Assembly: GCF_034259205.1 (NCBI RefSeq)
Contig: NZ_CP139487.1
Span: 620,001-684,000, forward strand
Source of the DNA: Peredibacter starrii
GTDB taxonomy: Bacteria > Bdellovibrionota > Bacteriovoracia > Bacteriovoracales > Bacteriovoracaceae
Direction: 5' to 3'
Length of the DNA: 64,000 nt
Part shown: piece after piece, positions 1 through 8,109 of the stretch
Position numbering within the stretch: position 1 is the first letter of the stretch
How the letters are laid out: each line of letters opens with the position of its first letter
Notes under the pieces: model-generated
Told to the model about the DNA's origin: nothing
What the model saw: the letters and a program-made list of their open reading frames with translations, nothing else
Database searches by the model: none
Made by a program: the position numbers and the translations under genes

Positions 1-510
1 CATGAGATAGGTGAGGTAGCGAGCAAAACGCTGGGCCTCGGATTTTTTGGCGCCATCAAATTGGTTGGCATCAAAAGTTCTGGCGGTGATAAGTCCCATA
101 TCCTGGCGGTAACGAAGTTCGGCGAGAATTGAGCGCCAAATCCATTGTGAGAAAGAATTGAGGTATCTTTCTTTGTTTTTAAAATCTTCTTCCAAGCGAT
201 CAAGTAGAAGAAGAGTCATGTCAAACTGACGAACTTTCTTAAATTTATATTCCAGAACGTTTTTAATCACTTCTGATTTCATCAAAAGAAAGATGTGCTC
301 TTTTTGTAACTGACCAAGATTTTCATCCAAATCCTTACATATTCCCACCATCTGAATTTTCTCGGCCGGAGTCTTTATACCCATTTTGAGCGAGTTAAAA
401 AGGTGAGTGAATTCCAGCGGCACGCGATCCGACATGGCCGTGAAGTCCTTATCAAAGGCCTGTGCACTTATTGGCAAAATAAGAATGAAAAGCAGGAGTT
501 TAGAGATCAA
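1..510 (-). CDS. Exported protein of unknown function (3' end beyond window)
   Basis: An open frame of 170 codons runs from a TTG at 508-510 to the window edge with no stop, so the C-terminus is missing. The N-terminus (LISKLLLFILILPISAQAF) is a clear Sec signal peptide with a likely cleavage after SAQA. The mature part is alpha-helical and rich in Leu, Lys and Glu, without a motif I recognise. The TTG start overlaps the last codons of the upstream gene by 11 bases, so it is probably translationally coupled to it. It is the fourth member of a chain of overlapping minus-strand genes reading from 5439 downward. The reading frame and signal peptide are seen directly; no function is proposed. Confidence 0.7.
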   Translation of the reverse strand, partial: MISKLLLFILILPISAQAFDKDFTAMSDRVPLEFTHLFNSLKMGIKTPAEKIQMVGICKDLDENLGQLQKEHIFLLMKSEVIKNVLEYKFKKVRQFDMTLLLLDRLEEDFKNKERYLNSFSQWIWRSILAELRYRQDMGLITARTFDANQFDGAKKSEAQRFARYLTYLM

Positions 511-1552
511 GCTGTAACTCCTCTTTCGTTGGAACTGCCTTCAAGATGTCCTCGCCCAAATTGAACTTACCTTCGAGCACAAAGAACTCACCACGAAGGG
601 GTATCAGAACTCGTCCGTCCATCTCCAAAAGTTGACCCACGTTTTTAAGTTCAGACCTTACTTCAACATCCTGGGTCTTTAAGTTCAGTCGAACCGCTTC
701 TGTGGTTCGGTGATTGATTTGTTTATCCTGAGTCATGGTTTTCACGAAATAAATGAATTCTGGAAGACAAACCATATTACCCAGGTCTTGTTCCACCGAA
801 CTATAAAGCGTGGTGTAGCTCGTGCCTCTCATTTCCCCCGCAAACTTTAGGATCTTACTGCCACGGCTCACACCTTCAAAAGGAAACTCACCAACAGCGA
901 GATAGTTCTCTTGTTGGCACATTTCCAGACGGGTAGCACTCTGTGGGCTGCGGTAAATGATGTTACTTTTCTGAGAAATAAGATCATAAGCAATGAGCGC
1001 GCTATAACCATTCTCGTTAATATCGGTGTAGATGACAGTGCTTGAACTTACCATCTCTACTTCTGGTACAAAAAATGGATTCGCTTTCTTAGAGAGACGA
1101 ATATCGTATTTTTTTTGAGTAACAAGATTTTGGATATGAAGAACTTTTTCAACCGCGTTGAAATAAGAGATCCACTCATCTTTTAAGTGGAGCTTACTAT
1201 TTCTTCCAAATCCGACATCACGAGTGATGGTGTTACCGAAATCAACTACCATGATGCGATTGTTTTTTAAGAAATTGTATTCGTCATGTGCGTTTGGAAT
1301 CGATTCAATGGCAAGGCGCTGTTTAAAACGCGAAGACTTCACTAAATAATCATTCGACGAGGCCTCAGCAATAAAATCCAGACTTCTAAAGCTACTGACC
1401 ATGCCAAGCACGCCTGGCTTCTTTTGAACATAGGCGTATCGCCCATCCATACTGATGAAACGCAAAGTCTCCGGAGAGTGTTTCGTTAAGAAACGTGGAA
1501 GTTCCGCTGCCTCTACACTTAGAAAGAGTAAGAATAAACTAATCCAGGCCAT
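500..1552 (-). CDS. Exported protein of unknown function, 350 aa
   Basis: The protein starts MAWISLFLLFLSVEAAELPRF, a Sec signal peptide with probable cleavage after VEA. The rest is rich in beta-strand-like segments with recurring hydrophobic-polar alternation (for example RIMVVDFGN, YTDINENGYSALIAYDL, GRVLIPLRGEFFVLEG). A beta-propeller-like fold is possible, but no blade signature is convincing. The start overlaps the upstream gene by 14 bases and the end overlaps the downstream gene by 11, so the three are likely one translationally coupled unit. I do not recognise the family. Confidence 0.75.
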   Translation of the reverse strand: MAWISLFLLFLSVEAAELPRFLTKHSPETLRFISMDGRYAYVQKKPGVLGMVSSFRSLDFIAEASSNDYLVKSSRFKQRLAIESIPNAHDEYNFLKNNRIMVVDFGNTITRDVGFGRNSKLHLKDEWISYFNAVEKVLHIQNLVTQKKYDIRLSKKANPFFVPEVEMVSSSTVIYTDINENGYSALIAYDLISQKSNIIYRSPQSATRLEMCQQENYLAVGEFPFEGVSRGSKILKFAGEMRGTSYTTLYSSVEQDLGNMVCLPEFIYFVKTMTQDKQINHRTTEAVRLNLKTQDVEVRSELKNVGQLLEMDGRVLIPLRGEFFVLEGKFNLGEDILKAVPTKEELQLDL

Positions 1553-3473
1553 ACATCGTCCAAAGTTTTAAAGGGTGTAAGCGCTGATAACTCTTAACTC
1601 CTGAGTAGATGCTACTCCAGCTAATAAGGCGTGGGGCCTGAAGTGAATCTGCCGCAGTACGGATCACAAACACAGTATTACCTTTTTCGTTCATGATTCC
1701 ATTAATGATGAATGGCAGAGGTGAACACTGATTTATGGCCTGAATCTTAAAGAACGTAGGAAGGATATCTTCCGCACATCCAATCCCATGAATGATGGCA
1801 CCCTTGGATTTCTTAAAGTAACTCTGAATAGTCGATAGATTATTCATGATTCTACCTGTCTTCTTAAAGTCACGAGTCAGAAGAGAATTCTGCGAAAATC
1901 TTTCGTCTCTTACTGTCAGCGGGAAGTAAGCAAGATTCACACGATTTTTGATCTTGATGTAATCAATCGCTCGGTCATTGAAGAGAATTTTGTGCTTACA
2001 CTGAGAAATAAAACATTTATCTCTCTCATAAATAATATAACAACCAGATTTGTACTGAAGGAGCAGGGGATTGTAGTCCTGAGAATCCACCATCTCGCAA
2101 CCCACTGCCGGATCTGCACCACGGGTATTTTGAAGAATCTTTGCCACAACGCTTGTGTAAGACTCTGGCTGATTATTATATTTTCCAAAGAAAGTTTTAT
2201 AACAAACCTCTCTAGAATTTAATTGATCGTCATAACAGGCCTCTAGCTTCCAGTTTTCTTCATTGTCAAAGTTCTTATTGAAGTTGAAAGTGGTGGCCGC
2301 CGAAACTGCTGAACATGGACCGTTTGCGCTTTTCACTGGATCAGGAGAGAAGAAGTTAATCAAACGAGCAACTTGAGTCACGATTAACTGATCACTGTTA
2401 CCTGGACAGTCTTTATATTCGGCCGAAAGCGAAGAAAAATTCAAAGCAGTCGATAGCTGATCACATTCAGGTTGTGGGCGAAGGCCCGAGTTTCTTCCTG
2501 CCGGATAAAGACAGAGATCATTCTCTTTTTTCAAACGAGCAAGACAAACGTTGTATTGAGTCGAAGAAACCGCCGTCGTTGCACCAGTGACAAAGCGGCA
2601 AATGTCTTCCGCATAGGTCTTACTTTCATAACCGCCCGCGATCTTGGTCCAAAAAGAAACATTTAAGAACTCATCACAGAAAAGTTCTTCGTCATCCAGA
2701 TGCTTACAAACATTTTCAATATAGTCCTTTTGAACCAGCGTTTGCTTGTCCTCCAGGATTTTTGCTACTGCTCGACGTTGAGTCAGGTCTTTAGGGTCAC
2801 CAAGACCCAAGCGAGCTTCTTTGGTGTATTCGTAGATCTGACATAGAAATGGGGTCTTGGGATTATTGACCCAACTAAGATGAATGTTTCTGCATTGTTC
2901 ACGGCCTGATGGGATTTCAAAGATGGTACTGTTTAGGGCCTCATTCAGGGTCTTAATCTGAAAGAGAGAAATCATCTTTTGAGTGTCAGGGCATTCTTGA
3001 TTAACAACTTTGTTGAGGAAGTCTTTCTTATTAATGATCGCCGACTGACGAACGTCTTTCTCAACATAGGTCATGAGGACGTTCTTTATTTTCCCTTCCG
3101 AGCTTCTTAGGAGGTCCGTTAAGATCGATTCATAAAAGCGGCACTTGTCGGCCGAGGCCAGACGAAGGTAACCCGGATCGGAATGCAGAATAATGGAATT
3201 TAAAAAATCCGGCTCAAGCTCAAGGCCTGTTACTGACTTAGAAGTATCGAAAACTCTGCCGTTCTTGATGAGAGCGTCTGAGCGTTTTTGGAACTTATCA
3301 TTATCGACCTGAATAAGCTTTTCAAAGGTCTGAATGATTCCTGGATATTCGACTTTTTTAGGAGTTTCGAGGGGAGCGTTTTGAGCGAATGAAGAAAGGC
3401 ACAGTCCAGAGAGGACTGTGCCTAGTAATGTTTTAGAGAGCTGACTTGGCCAAAATCGAGGCGACATCTTCAA
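1539..3473 (-). CDS. Cysteine-containing exported protein of unknown function, 644 aa
   Basis: The N-terminus shows a signal peptide (LGTVLSGLCLSSFAQ, cleavage probably after SFA). The mature region has about 25 cysteines spread along its length, as expected for a disulfide-bonded periplasmic or surface protein. No catalytic motif is apparent. Two starts are possible: a TTG at 3471-3473, ten bases after a GGAG, or an ATG two codons later. Either way the start lies inside the upstream Fe-S protein gene (overlap 35-41 bases), and no later start preserves the signal peptide. The last codons overlap the next exported protein. The conserved order suggests that the exported proteins work together, but their role is unknown. 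Confidence 0.75.
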   Translation of the reverse strand: MKMSPRFWPSQLSKTLLGTVLSGLCLSSFAQNAPLETPKKVEYPGIIQTFEKLIQVDNDKFQKRSDALIKNGRVFDTSKSVTGLELEPDFLNSIILHSDPGYLRLASADKCRFYESILTDLLRSSEGKIKNVLMTYVEKDVRQSAIINKKDFLNKVVNQECPDTQKMISLFQIKTLNEALNSTIFEIPSGREQCRNIHLSWVNNPKTPFLCQIYEYTKEARLGLGDPKDLTQRRAVAKILEDKQTLVQKDYIENVCKHLDDEELFCDEFLNVSFWTKIAGGYESKTYAEDICRFVTGATTAVSSTQYNVCLARLKKENDLCLYPAGRNSGLRPQPECDQLSTALNFSSLSAEYKDCPGNSDQLIVTQVARLINFFSPDPVKSANGPCSAVSAATTFNFNKNFDNEENWKLEACYDDQLNSREVCYKTFFGKYNNQPESYTSVVAKILQNTRGADPAVGCEMVDSQDYNPLLLQYKSGCYIIYERDKCFISQCKHKILFNDRAIDYIKIKNRVNLAYFPLTVRDERFSQNSLLTRDFKKTGRIMNNLSTIQSYFKKSKGAIIHGIGCAEDILPTFFKIQAINQCSPLPFIINGIMNEKGNTVFVIRTAADSLQAPRLISWSSIYSGVKSYQRLHPLKLWTMYGLD

Positions 3474-5439
3474 CTTGGAGATTCTCCGTTGTACTTATGT
3501 GTCCCTTAGAGGAGTTGAAGTTAATCATACAATATGAGCACGATGTGGCAAGTTTTGGCGCCTTGGTATCACCAATTTGTTCAAGACGGTTTTCAGCAAG
3601 GTGTTTACCTTCTGGAAGCTCGTACCACATGTTACCGCCACCCATTCCGCAACAAAGGGCCTTATCTTTGTTCTTCTCCATCTCAATGAGTTTTACCCCT
3701 GGGATTGAAGTCAGAATGTCTCTTGGAGCATTGTATTCGCCATGGTGACGACCAAGATAACAAGGATCGTGGAATGTAAGTTCATCTGCCACGTTCTTAA
3801 GGGCCTTAAGCTTGCCAGAACGTAGTAGCTCAGAAAGAAGCTCAGTATGGTGAACAGTCTCAAACTGACCGTCATCAAACTTCGCGTACTCTTTACCAAT
3901 TGTGTGTAAACAGTGAGGACAGTGAGTCACTACTTTACCAAATTCGTACTGTCTCATGTTGGCAATGTTTTCGATCGCGATTTCGTAGAATGAGTACTCA
4001 TCACCGAAGCGACGTACAGGATCTCCGTTACACTTCTCAGTTTTGCCCATTACTGCGAATGATACGCCGGCCTTCTTAAGAAGATTAACTGTATCTTTCA
4101 CAACTTTCTGGTTTGAACCATCGTAAGAACCGGCACAACCAACGTAGTAAAGGTAATCAACTTTTTTACCGGCCTCGATAACTGGAACATCCATGCCCTG
4201 GGCCCAGTTGAAACGATCGTCTTGAGAGATACCCCAAGGGTTACCGTTCTTTTTGATTTTGTTAACAGCATCAGCGGCCGCAGGTGGAAGGTCACCAAGA
4301 GTAAGAGCTTTATAACGTTTAAGATCCATGATCACTTGTACGTGTTCGATGCTGGCCGGACATTCTTCCATACAAGCACCACAAGTCGTACATGAATCAA
4401 GTTCGTTAGAAGCATAAAGCGGATTGTCGCCCCAAAGATCAACGTCCTGACCTGGGTTTGCGTTCATTACGTCACGAACTTTAGTCACGATAAGTTTTGG
4501 ATCAAGCGGTTTGTCAGCAAGGTTAGCAGGACAAACTTGAGTACAACGACCACACTCAACGCAGGCAAGTGTGTCTAGTTTCTCTTTAAGAGTCATTTCA
4601 GAAGTTTTACCTAGACCGAAAGTCTCAGCGTTTTCATTGGCAAAATCCATTGGATTTAGAACCGCACCACGACGGTAGGGAGTCATAAGAGCGTTGAATG
4701 GAAGAACCAAAATGTGGAAGAACTTCGAGTGAGTTAAGCTTGCTACAAATGCCATTGTGTTTAGCATGTGAAGCATCCAAAGTGTTTTGTATGTTCCGGC
4801 CAGTGCTTCTTGTGAAAGACCTAGTGAACCAACAATCGCCGCGAAAGTATAACCAACTGGTGACCAGAAACGTTCGCCCTCAGGCATGTTTGTTACGAAA
4901 ATACGGATGGCCTCAAGAAGGTAACCAATCACTACCAGAGCGATCAGCATGCCATACATGAACTTTTCTTGATTCGGACGAGTGGCCGATAAGAATTTTC
5001 TCTTCGCCACATAACGGCGGTAGTAAGCAAGACCAACACCTAGAAGAACAAAAAGACCACCAACATCGGCCAGGAAGGAAACAACGATGTAAGTTGTGCC
5101 TTTGAAAACCTTGAATGGAGTATCGGCGTGAATCGCCACTAACTCAGTTGCGATGAAGAGGGTAAGAAATCCCCAAAAAATCATTGAGTGGAAAACGTTA
5201 ACGAATGAGTCGCGAGGTACTTTACCTTGGAAGAAAATCGTTTTGAGGAAGGCCTCAAGGTTCAATCTCTTCGGTAGAAGATCTTTCGGGTTTTTACCAC
5301 CAGCTGTAACAAACTTGTATTTCTCAACCAGACCTGTGGCGAAGAAATAAGTCGCAACCGCTAGAGAAAGGTACATAACGACCTTCATCCAAAACGGGAT
5401 CATCCACATGATCTGTCGACTAGCTTCCATACTTTCCAT
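3433..5439 (-). CDS. EtfD/FadF-like membrane Fe-S oxidoreductase
   Basis: The 668-residue protein combines three modules. Residues about 15-250 hold several transmembrane helices of the nitrate-reductase-gamma/b-type type. A dicluster ferredoxin part follows, with CVECGRCTQVCP and CTTCGACMEECP. The C-terminal half has two CCG (heterodisulfide-reductase-type) modules, seen as HCPHC, HDPCYLGRH, CCGMGGGNMW and CSYCMINF. This is the architecture of the ETF:quinone oxidoreductases EtfD of mycobacteria and FadF of Bacillus, which pass electrons from electron-transferring flavoprotein (fatty acid beta-oxidation) to the quinone pool. No etfAB or acyl-CoA dehydrogenase gene lies in the window, so the partner is inferred. 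It heads an overlapping minus-strand chain of exported proteins. Another membrane HdrD-like oxidoreductase is the main alternative. Confidence 0.85.
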   Translation of the reverse strand: MESMEASRQIMWMIPFWMKVVMYLSLAVATYFFATGLVEKYKFVTAGGKNPKDLLPKRLNLEAFLKTIFFQGKVPRDSFVNVFHSMIFWGFLTLFIATELVAIHADTPFKVFKGTTYIVVSFLADVGGLFVLLGVGLAYYRRYVAKRKFLSATRPNQEKFMYGMLIALVVIGYLLEAIRIFVTNMPEGERFWSPVGYTFAAIVGSLGLSQEALAGTYKTLWMLHMLNTMAFVASLTHSKFFHILVLPFNALMTPYRRGAVLNPMDFANENAETFGLGKTSEMTLKEKLDTLACVECGRCTQVCPANLADKPLDPKLIVTKVRDVMNANPGQDVDLWGDNPLYASNELDSCTTCGACMEECPASIEHVQVIMDLKRYKALTLGDLPPAAADAVNKIKKNGNPWGISQDDRFNWAQGMDVPVIEAGKKVDYLYYVGCAGSYDGSNQKVVKDTVNLLKKAGVSFAVMGKTEKCNGDPVRRFGDEYSFYEIAIENIANMRQYEFGKVVTHCPHCLHTIGKEYAKFDDGQFETVHHTELLSELLRSGKLKALKNVADELTFHDPCYLGRHHGEYNAPRDILTSIPGVKLIEMEKNKDKALCCGMGGGNMWYELPEGKHLAENRLEQIGDTKAPKLATSCSYCMINFNSSKGHISTTENLQVEDVASILAKSAL

Positions 5440-5491
5440 CTGGCCTCCTAAAATTGCGCCGAATCATTTATGCACGAAACATCTTAAGACA

Positions 5492-5513
5492 TTTACGTAA
5501 AAATGTTTATAAT
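5492..5513 (+). promoter_or_regulatory. Possible promoter with palindrome upstream of the 5545 gene
   Basis: A TATAAT (5508-5513) is preceded by a perfect 10-base palindrome TTTACGTAAA (5492-5501), located where a -35 box or operator would lie. It sits in the 63-base gap between the divergent Fe-S protein gene and the 5545 gene. The -10 hexamer is exact, but there is no good -35 match. If used, transcription would begin near 5520, which favours the ATG at 5545 over the one at 5503. Confidence 0.4.
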
Positions 5514-5544
5514 CAGAGTATTATTTTATGCGCTAGAAGGCTTC

Positions 5545-6174
5545 ATGGGTAGTTCTTTTCTCACATGTCTGAACGTTGGATTAGCATTGTATTCGGGAAT
5601 TTTATTTCTCAAACTCGTCGTGCAGTTTGGACTACCAAACCATCCGGTGCGTTTCATCGCTTACATGGTAAGTTTATGCGTAACAGTCTATTTCGGAATG
5701 AAGTCTGCCACTGATCTTGGATTAATTGCCCCGATACAATACATGAAATGGCGACCATTACCCCTTGTAGCAGGGGGATTGGGCGTGCTACTTCAAGTCA
5801 TCACTCTCATGGGTCAATTTAGTCATCTTCAGCAGAAAGTAATCTCTCGCATCCCGCTCATTGCTTCTTTGATGGTATTTTCATTCTTTCCCACGAAGGC
5901 GGAATGGTTTTTTGGATTGTGCATGTTGGCGAGTGGAGTATTCCTTAGCATTTCAGTTGGAAAAGCTCGTTATCAAAAACGTAATTTTTTTAAGCTCCTC
6001 TTTTTCTTAGGTCTATTTGGATTAGGACTTCTGATAAATAATTATTGGACTTATGTGATCGGAGAAGTCTTTCTCTTCTTTGCGATTTTTTATTTTTTTA
6101 TTTTTCAACAAACTTTTGGTGTCAGTGCCCTGGTCGAAGGCTATCAGCATTCGCGGGAAGGAGATTCAAAATGA
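5545..6174 (+). CDS. Polytopic inner-membrane protein of unknown function
   Basis: About 209 residues, nearly all of them in six or seven hydrophobic helices (for example LTCLNVGLALYSGILFLKLV, LPLVAGGLGVLLQVITLMG, LLFFLGLFGLGLLI), so this is an integral membrane protein. No conserved motif is recognised. The frame stays open back to an ATG at 5503, but that codon lies inside a TATAAT-like -10 element. The ATG at 5545 follows AGAAGG at a short distance, so I prefer it. The stop overlaps the next start as ATGA, which indicates translational coupling with the lipoprotein gene downstream. Confidence 0.65.
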   Translation: MGSSFLTCLNVGLALYSGILFLKLVVQFGLPNHPVRFIAYMVSLCVTVYFGMKSATDLGLIAPIQYMKWRPLPLVAGGLGVLLQVITLMGQFSHLQQKVISRIPLIASLMVFSFFPTKAEWFFGLCMLASGVFLSISVGKARYQKRNFFKLLFFLGLFGLGLLINNYWTYVIGEVFLFFAIFYFFIFQQTFGVSALVEGYQHSREGDSK

Positions 6175-7193
6175 AATGGCCTGGTCTTCTGTTGATGATG
6201 TTACTTATGGGTTGTGCCCAGGTGACCAGTCTCAATTTAACTAAGCATCAGTTTGGTATTCAGCCAACGAAGATCATTTGGTTTCAGGTAGCAGGTCTCG
6301 ATGAAGAGCAAATTGCACTTCTTCGTTTCCAGCAATCAGGTGAAAAGCGCACTTCCTTTGAAAAAAATATTTGTATCGGCAAGACCTGGGGTTATAACCT
6401 TTATCAATTAAGAAATCCTGCCGAAGCATCTTTCCTTTCACAAATGACTGGTAAGAAGAACATCAAGCACAGTTGTGCTGATGCGGAAATTCGTCCCATT
6501 TGGAATTACATCGCCGCCAACGGTTACAACACTGGTATTTTGGAGAGTGGGGCAAGCAAAACTCAAAGCTTAAGTAGCTTTAATCAGTGTGGTGAATCGG
6601 GTCTCGTTTTTTTAAGTTCTCTCTACTATTGGAGTCGTTCCGAAGGCCAGTCGGGATCCCCAACTTTCCACTATTCTGAAGAAGTACCCGCAAATCCAAA
6701 TCAGATCGTTTATGATCGCACTTGTGGATCTAAAAGTTGTGGATCTTCCATCACAGAAGACTTTAAGGCGGTTTATCAGTCTTTCAGAAAAGTATCATCT
6801 AAACATATCTTGATCGTTCGCGACTTTAGTTATCTTGCTGCTCTTGAGAACAAAGAATTTCAAAAGGCACGAGAGATTTTGGCGGATCTGGATCGCTCTT
6901 ATGGAGAGGCCCTGAGATTGTCTGAACAAAATAGCGATTATCTGATTCTCCTCACAACTGGTGAGGCCCGCTATATCGATATGCCTGATCAGGGAAAGAA
7001 CTGGTACGAATTTGAGAAAGACAGCAAACACATTACAGTCAAAAGAACGAAACTCATGAATACCGTGCTTGCCAGTGGTGCCAGAGCGGAAAACTTCTGC
7101 GGGATGTATGAAGAGGCCCAAGTGTTTGAACGTATTTTAAGTGGTCCAAAACAACAAGGGCTTGAGCTTAAGATTATTAATCCGTTTAAATAA
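6171..7193 (+). CDS. Lipoprotein of unknown function, 340 aa
   Basis: The start ATG at 6171 follows AAGGAG at good spacing and overlaps the stop of the membrane protein gene (ATGA). The open frame extends further upstream to 6045, but that extension is antisense-like filler without a signal sequence. The N-terminus MKWPGLLLMMLLMGCAQ is a lipoprotein signal peptide with lipobox LMGC. The mature region holds a phosphatase- or sulfatase-like feel (ALENKEFQKAREILADLDRS, LILLTTGEARYIDMP), but no catalytic motif I can name. It probably acts in the periplasm together with the upstream membrane protein. It abuts the convergent hslO gene with no gap. Confidence 0.7.
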   Translation: MKWPGLLLMMLLMGCAQVTSLNLTKHQFGIQPTKIIWFQVAGLDEEQIALLRFQQSGEKRTSFEKNICIGKTWGYNLYQLRNPAEASFLSQMTGKKNIKHSCADAEIRPIWNYIAANGYNTGILESGASKTQSLSSFNQCGESGLVFLSSLYYWSRSEGQSGSPTFHYSEEVPANPNQIVYDRTCGSKSCGSSITEDFKAVYQSFRKVSSKHILIVRDFSYLAALENKEFQKAREILADLDRSYGEALRLSEQNSDYLILLTTGEARYIDMPDQGKNWYEFEKDSKHITVKRTKLMNTVLASGARAENFCGMYEEAQVFERILSGPKQQGLELKIINPFK

Positions 7194-8024
7194 TTAGTTG
7201 TTCTGAATTTCAGCTTTAGCAATGTGATAGCTCTTACGGCAATAGTCACATTTGATTTCTACTGAATCATCATTTTGGAACAACTCATCCAAATCACCAG
7301 CGTAGAGTCCACGAAGATTGAGGATCATTCTGTCTTTTGAACAAGGGCAGAAGAAATCAATCTGGCGGCTTCCCATGTAAGTAAATCCATGGTCCTCGAA
7401 CATCTTAACGATGTTTTCGATATCGTTTGAAGCGGCCTCAAATACATTATGAAAGAATGTTTTGTGCTTTTTGATAAATTCTTTTCTTGAAACGGTTTCA
7501 TCGATGGTCGAGTTCACATTCAGTGGTGGAAGTTTTGTTACCATGATCGATTGATCGCTCATTTCTCCAACAATCACTTCCGAGTTCGTTTGATAAGACT
7601 CGGACAGAATGCGGTTCATGACTTCTTTGGTTTCCGTATCTTTTAACTCGAGAACTGAAGTGTAAGGGGCCTTACTACCGTGGAACATTTTAGTCACTCG
7701 AACCTGGCCGCTAATCTTCATCGGGAAGAAATTAAATTCTTCAGGTAATAAAAGCGTACGTGTGTGGCCGGCGCTGTTAGTTTCGATCTTTAATCGGAAG
7801 TAAGGATCTTCAGAATCGATATAAAGACCGAGAGATTCTCCTGGCTTTAAAAAAAACACGATTGGGAGAAGACCCAAAAACGTGTCTCTGAAATAAGCAA
7901 ATCCAGAACCTTGCATCGGATGCATAAGAACCAGATCGTGAATGAGTTTTTGACCCTCTAAAAAGTGAATGTTGAATCCATTTTTGTGATCGAGGAAACT
8001 ATATAAGCGGCTAACTGCGAGCAT
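7194..8024 (-). CDS. hslO: Hsp33 family redox-regulated chaperone
   Basis: 276 residues, the usual Hsp33 length. The C-terminus carries the zinc redox switch as FFCPCSKDR followed about 30 residues later by CDYC, which fits the family pattern CxC-x(27-32)-CxxC. Hsp33 is a cytoplasmic holdase activated by oxidative unfolding when the four cysteines lose zinc. The frame is open upstream to 8060, but the ATG at 8022-8024 (MLAVSRLYSF) has an ideal AAGGAG seven bases ahead, and it matches where family members begin. The gene is divergent from the AddB-like gene and ends exactly against the convergent lipoprotein gene. Confidence 0.9.
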   Translation of the reverse strand: MLAVSRLYSFLDHKNGFNIHFLEGQKLIHDLVLMHPMQGSGFAYFRDTFLGLLPIVFFLKPGESLGLYIDSEDPYFRLKIETNSAGHTRTLLLPEEFNFFPMKISGQVRVTKMFHGSKAPYTSVLELKDTETKEVMNRILSESYQTNSEVIVGEMSDQSIMVTKLPPLNVNSTIDETVSRKEFIKKHKTFFHNVFEAASNDIENIVKMFEDHGFTYMGSRQIDFFCPCSKDRMILNLRGLYAGDLDELFQNDDSVEIKCDYCRKSYHIAKAEIQNN

Positions 8025-8109
8025 TGGAACTCCTTGGACCCATAATTTATAACCCATCATCCCTTTTTTGTTAATCTTTCTGACGAGGAAAGGTAGAATC
8101 AGAGCATCT

